NCBI RefSeq assembly: GCF_014656355.1
Contig: NZ_BNCG01000001.1
Coordinates: 579,935 to 622,099, forward strand
Direction of reading: 5' to 3'
Source of the DNA: Camelimonas fluminis
Lineage (GTDB): Bacteria > Pseudomonadota > Alphaproteobacteria > Rhizobiales > Beijerinckiaceae
DNA length: 42,165 nucleotides
How positions within the stretch are numbered: position 1 is the stretch's first letter; each line of letters opens with the position of its first letter. Both the position numbers and the translations under genes were made by a program. This document shows positions 36,719-42,165 of the stretch, one piece after another. The notes beneath the pieces were generated by a model that did no database searches, was not told the origin of the DNA, and saw only the letters and a list, made by a program, of their open reading frames with translations.

Positions 36719-37471
36719 TCACCTCACGTTTTGCATGATATATGCGACCTCAGTCCGGTTTTTTGCCTGAAGTTTTTTCATGATGGCCCGGACATGAACT
36801 TTGACGGTGCTTTCGCACATGTTCAGTTCATAGGCGATGATTTTATTGGACGCGCCCCGGCTCAGGGCTTTTGCGACCGCAAGCTGTTTGGGTGAAAACA
36901 GCGCGACGACGTCTGGCGTCGCCTCAGCCAGCAAGCCAGCCGCGCCTGCCTGTTCGATCAGGGAAGCCGGAATGTAGGTTCCGCCGTCCCGCACGAAATC
37001 CAGAATTCTGGCGATGGCGCGCAGACCCGTATCCACCGGCGCCAGCGCCGAAGCGCCTTCACGCAGGAGGCGGGCCACATCTGGAATGCGGGGCAGATCG
37101 GCGATAATGACCACCGGCGCCTCTGGCGCCGTTTCGCGCGCGATCTGCAAATGGCTGGAGAGGTCCGTCCAGGCGACGGTGCTGTCCTCGGGAAGCCAGA
37201 TGGCGATGAGGCCGGTATGCGCGGCCTGCGGGCTGTCGCGCCACGCTTCCGGCGAGCAGAAACCAGCGTAGCGTTCGAGGGGATTCTGCAACTGAAGCGA
37301 CGTGAGGATGCAGTCCTGCAGCAGGCGCTCTGGCTGGATGATCGCCGTCAGGTCTTCCTTCGTCTGGGTCTGGTTCGCCCGGGCGGAAAAATGCTGCGCC
37401 TGCCTGCTGAAGTGCGATTGGGTCCATCTGGCGCGAATGGCGTAGTCAGTCGTGGCCGTCCTTAGTCCCAT
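36719..37471 (-). CDS. LuxR-family regulator with a pseudo-receiver domain
   Basis: A 250-residue NarL-like protein. The C-terminal helix-turn-helix is clear: FSPKQLAVAKALSRGASNKIIAYELNMCESTVKVHVRAIMKKLQAKNRTEVAYIMQ. The middle part (TGLIAIWLPEDSTVAWTDL, then PVVIIADLPRIPDVARLLREGASALAPVDTGLRAIARILDFV) has the strand-helix rhythm of a receiver, but the phosphorylatable Asp position is replaced (LIAIWLPE) and the conserved Lys is absent. It may respond to something other than phosphorylation. ATG at 37471 is preferred because AGGAGGG lies just upstream; 37495 is possible. Confidence 0.85.
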   Translation of the reverse strand: MGLRTATTDYAIRARWTQSHFSRQAQHFSARANQTQTKEDLTAIIQPERLLQDCILTSLQLQNPLERYAGFCSPEAWRDSPQAAHTGLIAIWLPEDSTVAWTDLSSHLQIARETAPEAPVVIIADLPRIPDVARLLREGASALAPVDTGLRAIARILDFVRDGGTYIPASLIEQAGAAGLLAEATPDVVALFSPKQLAVAKALSRGASNKIIAYELNMCESTVKVHVRAIMKKLQAKNRTEVAYIMQNVR

Positions 37472-37847
37472 AACCCGGTCTTCCCTCCTGGCCATTGTCT
37501 GGCGGCGGGGGCGGACAGGCGTCTGGGCGCAACCAGCGGGCGCATCGCCTCACTGCAGTTGTCTCAGGTTTCGCCCATTCCTGCTTTGAAAATCCGCCCT
37601 GCAGAAATGATCTGACCCTGAAGGGTCCCCCCATAGGGATCTAATCAGCATGCGGCCGGATGTCGTGCATGTGCCAAATGGCATGGAATATCACAAAAAC
37701 GTGATCAATATTCCCGATATCTCGTGCCAGCCTGATTTGCTTTCGCGCTGTTCCGGCCCGGCCTGGCGCATGAAGTGCCTGGAACTTACCTATAATGAGT
37801 AGGCGCTAGTCGAATTTGGATGATATCAATTGCGAATTTGGGTTAAT
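37472..37847. other. Control region of the LuxR pair, with palindrome
   Basis: 376 bp upstream of the LuxR pair. GACCCT-GA-AGGGTC (37614-37627) is a perfect palindrome 143 bp before the start and could be an operator, perhaps for autoregulation. Further right, an AT-rich stretch runs from about 37685 to 37720. No gene is visible. Confidence 0.4.
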
Positions 37848-37880
37848 AAAAAACGGCCCGCGCCTGGGGCGCGAGCCGTT
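37848..37880 (-). terminator. Rho-independent terminator of the binding-protein gene
   Basis: Read on the minus strand, AACGGCTCGCGCC pairs with GGCGCGGGCCGTT with one wobble/mismatch and is followed by six T (A run at 37848-37853). It is 28 bp after the stop codon at 37908. Confidence 0.85.
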
Positions 37881-37907
37881 ATGTCGTCAGTCAGGATGAA
37901 CTGCTGA

Positions 37908-39149
37908 TTACTTTTTCTTCGTTTCGGTCACGGCGGAGATCACGCCGCCTTCAGCCACCCAGCGGTCGCCCTTGAACACCATGATCTGCAGCTCTTCGAG
38001 CGGGAAGTGGTCGGTTTCCGACGTCTTCATGGTCAGGCCGTTGTAGACCATGCGCGGAGCGAAGCCATTGAGGCTCAGGGCCTTTTTCCGGAGGTTTTCG
38101 CGGGTGAGATCGTCGCCGGCTTCACGCAGCACATGGGTCATGGCGTCAGCCATGGAATAGCCGATGGCGTACAGGCTGTTGTTGATGTCGCCATCCGGCA
38201 TGTACTTGGCCATGAACTCCTTGAACTGCTTGACCTCGGCGTCGTTGGCGAGGGCCGGATCGCTCGGGTCCTTGATGAAGGTGGCGGTGATGGCGCCCTG
38301 GGCGTTTTCAAGGCCAGCCGGAACCAGCACGGCGCCAACCTGGGATGCGACGTTGTTGAGAATGTGCACCGGGCGCCAGTTCAGTTCGCCAAGCTTGCGG
38401 GTCGACTGCGCCGCGAACTTCGGCGTCGCCAGGTTCAGGAACAGGTCGGCGCCCGAGGCCTTCAGCTTCACCATCTGTGAATCGACGGTGGCGTCAGAAA
38501 GATCGTAGGGGGCCTCGGCGACGATCATCGAGACCTTGTCGCCCAGACCATCCTTCACGCCCTTGTAGATGTCCTTGCCGTAGTCGTCGTTCTGCACCAG
38601 CACCGCGACCTTGGCGTTCGGGTACTTTTCCTTGATCAGGTTGGCGTAGACGCGGCCTTCCGACTCGTAGGACGGGTTGAACGGCAAGGTCCAGGGATGG
38701 GCCTTGGGGTCTGAGCCGAAACGGGTGCCGCCCGAAGACAGGAACAGGTGCGGCACCTTCTTCGCGTTCACGTACTTCATGATGGCGGTGTTGGAGGGCG
38801 TGCCGAGCGTGCCGAACAGCGCCAGCACTTCGTCGCTCTCGATCAGCTTGCGAGCCTGCTCCACCGCTTTCGGCGGGCTGTAGGCGTCGTCATAGCTGAT
38901 GAACTTGATCTTGCGACCGTTGACGCCGCCCTGATCGTTGATCATCTTGAAGTAGGCGTCCATGGTCTTGCCGACCACGCCATAGGCGGACACCGGGCCG
39001 CTGTAGGGCACGAAGTTGCCGATCTTGATTTCAGTGTCGGAGGCGCCGGGGCCATATTTCTTTTCGGCGAGGGCAGGGCCGGCCATGGCGAAGGCGGCGG
39101 CCGAAGTGGCCATCAGGCCGGCGATGAACATGCGTTTGGTCAAGCGCAT
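37908..39149 (-). CDS. ABC transporter substrate-binding protein (branched-chain amino acid type)
   Basis: A 413-residue periplasmic binding protein. The Sec signal peptide is MRLTKRMFIAGLMATSAAA ending near PALAEKKYG. Mature sequence: DTEIKIGNFVPYSGPVSAYG, RKIKFISYDDAYSPPKAVEQARKLIESDEVLALF, VNAKKVPHLFLSSGGTRFG and VLVQNDDYGKDIYKG. ATG at 39149 has AAGGAGAG directly upstream. It is close in sequence to the broken copy at 40826-42064 on the opposite strand, so the two probably arose by duplication. Its own terminator follows, and no permease genes are near. Confidence 0.93.
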   Translation of the reverse strand: MRLTKRMFIAGLMATSAAAFAMAGPALAEKKYGPGASDTEIKIGNFVPYSGPVSAYGVVGKTMDAYFKMINDQGGVNGRKIKFISYDDAYSPPKAVEQARKLIESDEVLALFGTLGTPSNTAIMKYVNAKKVPHLFLSSGGTRFGSDPKAHPWTLPFNPSYESEGRVYANLIKEKYPNAKVAVLVQNDDYGKDIYKGVKDGLGDKVSMIVAEAPYDLSDATVDSQMVKLKASGADLFLNLATPKFAAQSTRKLGELNWRPVHILNNVASQVGAVLVPAGLENAQGAITATFIKDPSDPALANDAEVKQFKEFMAKYMPDGDINNSLYAIGYSMADAMTHVLREAGDDLTRENLRKKALSLNGFAPRMVYNGLTMKTSETDHFPLEELQIMVFKGDRWVAEGGVISAVTETKKK

Positions 39150-39910
39150 CAAGCTCTCCTTGGAAGTTTTGGTTAAACCGGAGGCAGAAGGCGCCCGGCG
39201 TCCTGACAAGGACACGCCATACGCGAAAGCGGCGCAAGCTTCGCGCGGGGGTTCCCGCTGGCGTGCTTGGGAGCCCCTCTAGAGCAAAATCCGGTGAGAT
39301 TGAATCGGAATCTTGCTGCTTGCGCATGCGCGCCATGCGGCCGGACGCCGCCTTGCCGCGGGGGTGTCTGCGCAACCGCCTGCTTCACCTGCATTCTGGC
39401 GTCGGGCTTGCATGCTGGCGTTGGCTCTCTGGCTCCGCCGTCAGCATGGCGGCGAGACTGCGGGCGATGTGATCGGTCGTCGCGGCGCCATTCCAGACCG
39501 GATGTGGGCGCGAACGGTCGGCCAGCCTCCGCCCGCGGGCGACCAGCATGCCGCGCCGTGACGGCGTGGACGCCCCACCCGGCGAACATCCGCAAGGCGA
39601 CGGCGCTCCGTAGCATCGGAGCCGTTGTCTGTGAGCTTTCTGGACATGTTTGCGCATGCGCTTGACAGCGGCGGGCGTGAAAAGCATTCTCCAAATGGAT
39701 AAAATACATCGGAGGAAACAGTTGTGCGGGTTGGCGGCCGCCTTGCGCGGGCCCTTGACCTGTTGAGCGCCGTCTTTGCACGCCGCGCCAGCCACGTTTT
39801 TTCCATGAAAATCACCATCCCTGAGTCTGCTCCGCCCCGCCGGGCGCCGGCTCGCGCCCTGTCCGCCTGCCGTCGGCGGGCGCCTTGCGATCAACCGAAG
39901 GATTCCGTCT
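39150..39910. other. Long intergenic region with a dispersed palindrome and promoter-like boxes
   Basis: 761 bp without a supported gene, between the divergent binding-protein and SDR genes. It contains the palindromic repeat at 39277-39317 and a CTTGACA box at 39660-39666 followed by AT-rich GGATAAAATAC near 39697. Open frames on both strands have no family character. Confidence 0.4.
39277..39317. repeat. Dispersed alphaproteobacterial palindrome
   Basis: The segment starts CTCTAGAGCAAAATCCGG and ends TTGAATCGGAATCTTGCT. Its arms (39283-39295 and 39303-39317) are an imperfect inverted repeat. Its layout, CTCTAGAGC...CCG...TTGAATCGG, is that of the intergenic palindromes common in Hyphomicrobiales. 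Membership is from memory; no search was run. Confidence 0.55.
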
Positions 39911-40693
39911 GTGACGCCGCCCTACAAGAAACTCGACCGCTCGTTGCGGAACCGCATTGTTTTCGTCACCGGCGCCGCCAGCGGCATGGGCGCCGCGACA
40001 GCCCGCGCCTTTGCTGACGAAGGCGCGCGGGTGGCGGTGGTCGATATTCGCGCCGACGGCGCCGAAGCTGTGGCGGCCGCTATCCGGGCAGATGGGGGCG
40101 ACGCACGCGCTTTCGCCCTCGACGTGGCTGACGCGGAGGCCGTGAAGCGGGTGGTGGATGAGGCGGCGACCCATTTCGGCGGGCTGGATTGCCTGGTCGC
40201 CAACGCCGGCATTTCGGTGTACGCGCCGATCGATACGCCGGACTATGACGAACGCTGGGCCCAGGGGCTCGCGGTGTTGCTCACCGCCCAGCAGCGGCTG
40301 GTGCGGGCCGCCTTGCCCTGGCTGCGCAAATCCGACGCGGCGCGCATCGTCACCATCGCCTCCACCGAGGCGCTGGGCGCCACTGCTGGCCACAGCGCCT
40401 ATTCCGCCGCCAAGGCCGGCGTCACTGGCCTGACCCGTGCGCTGGCGGTGGAGCTTGGGCGCGAGGGCATCACCGTCAACTGCATTTGCCCTGGGCCAAT
40501 CGAAACCGGCATGACCGCCGACATTCCGGATGAGAGCAAGCAGAAGTACGCCCGCATCCGCACCGCCATGCGCCGTTATGGACGTCCGGAAGAAGTGGCG
40601 CATGTGACGCTGAGCCTTTGCCTGCCAGCCGCTTCCTATCTGACCGGCGTGGTGATCCCGGTGGATGGCGGCCTGATGGCGCGTAACGCCTGA
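39911..40693 (+). CDS. Short-chain dehydrogenase/reductase (SDR)
   Basis: A 260-residue classical SDR. It has the cofactor motif TGAASGMG, Asp after the second strand (VAVVDIRADG, favouring NAD), VANAGIS, the catalytic Ser in VTIASTEA, and the YxxxK motif in HSAYSAAKAG, ending with YLTGVVIPVDGG. It is a soluble oxidoreductase of an alcohol or ketone; many such genes are annotated FabG-like. GTG at 39911 is the only good start. It lies 132 bp before the broken binding-protein gene on the same strand. Confidence 0.92.
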   Translation: MTPPYKKLDRSLRNRIVFVTGAASGMGAATARAFADEGARVAVVDIRADGAEAVAAAIRADGGDARAFALDVADAEAVKRVVDEAATHFGGLDCLVANAGISVYAPIDTPDYDERWAQGLAVLLTAQQRLVRAALPWLRKSDAARIVTIASTEALGATAGHSAYSAAKAGVTGLTRALAVELGREGITVNCICPGPIETGMTADIPDESKQKYARIRTAMRRYGRPEEVAHVTLSLCLPAASYLTGVVIPVDGGLMARNA

Positions 40694-40825
40694 ACGCGAT
40701 CGCGTCAGGTTTTCCAGATTCGCCGGAGCGCGCCGGCATGTTGCATGCCGGCCATGCCTGCGCCCGGTCGATGGCCATGAAACAACGAACGCTAACAACG
40801 AACACTCCGGAGTAACTCTTACATC

Positions 40826-42064
40826 ATGTCGATCTGTTCCCTGTCCCGCCGCGCCCTGATGGCCGCGGTGGCCGTGTCCGTGTTTGCATCCGTTCCTGTG
40901 CTCGCGGCCGAGAAAAAATATGACGCTGGAGCCAGCGACACCGAAATCAGGATTGGCAACACCTACCCGTACAGCGGCCCTGCTTCGTCCTATGGCATCA
41001 TGGGCGCAACAGAGGCCGCCTACTTCAAGATGGTGAACGAGCAGGGCGGCATTAACGGCCGCAAGGTGAAGTTCATCAGCTACGATGACGCCTACAGCCC
41101 GCCCAAGGCCGTGGAGCAGACCCGCAAACTGGTCGAAAACGACGAGGTGCTGGCGATCTTCAACACCTTCGGCAGCCCGGCCAACAGCGCCATCCAGCGC
41201 TATCTGAACGCCAAAAAGGTTCCGCAGCTGTTCCTGGCCACGGGCGCCTCGAAGTTCAACGATCCGAAAAACTTCCCGTGGACCATGGGCTTCCAGCCCA
41301 ATACCCGCGACGAAGCGCACGTCTATGTGGATTATATCCGCAAGGAACGCCCCAACGCCAAGGTGGCGATCCTCTACCAGAACGACGACTTCGGCAAAGA
41401 CTATCTGGAAGGCGTGAAGGAAACGCTGGGTCCCGATTACAAGAAATACGTTGTCGCCGAAGTGGCGTACGATATTTCCGAGCCAACGGTGGATTCGCAG
41501 ATTCTGCGGCTTCAGGCGTCTGGCGCTGACGTGTTGCTCAGCTTCTCCACGCCGAAGTTCGCGGCCCAGAGCATCCGCAAGATGGCGGCGCTGAACTGGA
41601 AGCCCATGCACATCGTCGCCACCGCCAGCGCCTCCGCCGCCATGGTGATGCGTCCGGCCGGTCTGGAAAATTCCCAGGGCGTGATCACGTCGTCCTACAT
41701 GATGTCGCCGGACGATCCGAGCTGGAATGACAACCCGGACATGAAGGCGTGGCGGGCATTCATGTAGAAGTACATGCCGGGCGCCGACATGGGCAACAGC
41801 GGCCACATGTACGGGTATGTCGTCTCCCAGGCCATGCACAAGGTGCTGGAAGCCGCCGGAGACAACCTGACCCGCGAGAACATCATGAAGCAGGCCAGCA
41901 ACATGAAGGACGTCCACATCAAGGGCTTCCTGCCGGGCATCACCGTCAATACGGCGCCGGGCGATCACGCGCCGGTCAAGCAGATGCAGATGGTTCGCTT
42001 CAAGGGCGAGGGCTGGGAGCGCTTCGGCGGGGTCCTGGGCGCCGCCAGCAAGCCGGCTCACTGA
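40826..42064 (+). pseudogene. ABC transporter substrate-binding protein, interrupted by an in-frame amber codon
   Basis: The gene reads as a complete binding protein of about 412 codons: signal peptide MSICSLSRRALMAAVAVSVF, then DTEIRIGNTYPYSGPASSYG, RKVKFISYDDAYSPPKAVEQ, LNAKKVPQLFLATGASKF and AILYQNDDFGKDYLEG. A single TAG at 41765-41767 (codon 314) stops it; the same frame resumes at once with KYMPGADMGNSGHMYGYVVSQAMHKVLEAAG and runs to TGA at 42062. The paralogue at 37908 has FMAKYMP where this has FM-stop-KYMP, so one codon is affected and there is no frameshift. The last 100 residues form part of the ligand-binding lobe, so a truncated product is probably inactive. Confidence 0.85.
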
Positions 42065-42102
42065 GACAGCGTCTGGCAGGGTTGCCCCGCCGACAGCGTC
42101 CT

Positions 42103-42137
42103 GGACAGAATCCCGCCGACACATCGGGATTTTGTCC
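42103..42137 (+). terminator. Possible terminator after the broken binding-protein gene
   Basis: GGACAGAATCCCG (42103-42115) pairs with CGGGATTTTGTCC (42125-42137), 13 bp with one G-T pair, over a 9-base loop. Four T lie inside the second arm and there is no following T run. It is 38 bp after the stop. Confidence 0.5.
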
Positions 42138-42165
42138 TGGCGATAAAGGTTGCCCCGGAAAAGCC

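Noticed and set aside
39812-42124. 770-codon minus-strand open frame
   Set aside because: It is antisense to the SDR and the broken binding-protein gene, both of which have clear family motifs on the plus strand.

Overview
The window is high-GC DNA from an alphaproteobacterium. Evidence for this is a TTAA-N7-TTAAC (CtrA-box) site at 9261-9276, an Irr-type iron box in front of a membrane-bound ferritin (mbfA) gene, and intergenic palindromes that resemble those common in Hyphomicrobiales-type genomes. No rRNA, integrase or transposase was seen. The species cannot be named from this sequence.

Layout. Positions 1-13131 hold chromosomal genes: an AI-2E-type transporter (cut by the window edge), a secreted repeat protein, a nitroreductase/flavin reductase pair, a CitE-like lyase and a MaoC dehydratase, NAD kinase, MbfA, CutA, an antibiotic-biosynthesis-monooxygenase-fold protein, a double-hotdog thioesterase, a small secreted protein and an epoxide hydrolase. 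Positions 13132-24509 are a complete type I-C CRISPR-Cas locus. It has a leader, a 42-repeat array (41 spacers of 32-37 nt), then cas3, cas5c, cas8c, cas7c, cas4, cas1 and cas2, all on the plus strand. Unusually, the array lies upstream of cas3 with its old (trailer) end facing cas3. Positions 24764-42165 hold three paralogous branched-chain amino-acid-type binding proteins (one broken by an amber codon), a TRIC-type channel, nitronate monooxygenase, tRNA-Thr(UGU), a thioesterase, an enoyl-CoA hydratase, an FAD dehydrogenase, a LOG-family protein, two LuxR-type regulators and an SDR.

Most notable observation. The cas5c-cas8c gap (19390-19608), in an otherwise tight operon, contains a hidden degenerate CRISPR unit. 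A 32-nt diverged repeat (19520-19551) keeps a hairpin and the GAAAC end. It is followed by a 34-nt pseudo-spacer (19552-19585) and a very decayed second repeat that overlaps the cas8c start. The first 16 nt of the pseudo-spacer match a site 140 bp upstream at 15 of 16 positions. The only mismatch is at position 12, a base that is flipped out in type I R-loops. The matched site has a canonical I-C PAM (TTC) at 19410-19412 and abuts a TTGACA -35 element at 19414-19419. This is the signature of a crRNA-like regulatory RNA of the CreA/CreR kind. It probably guides Cascade to repress the promoter of its own transcript, which would carry cas8c-cas7c-cas4-cas1-cas2, or the promoter of a small toxic RNA guarding the locus. 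The class is known; I am not aware of this instance having been described.
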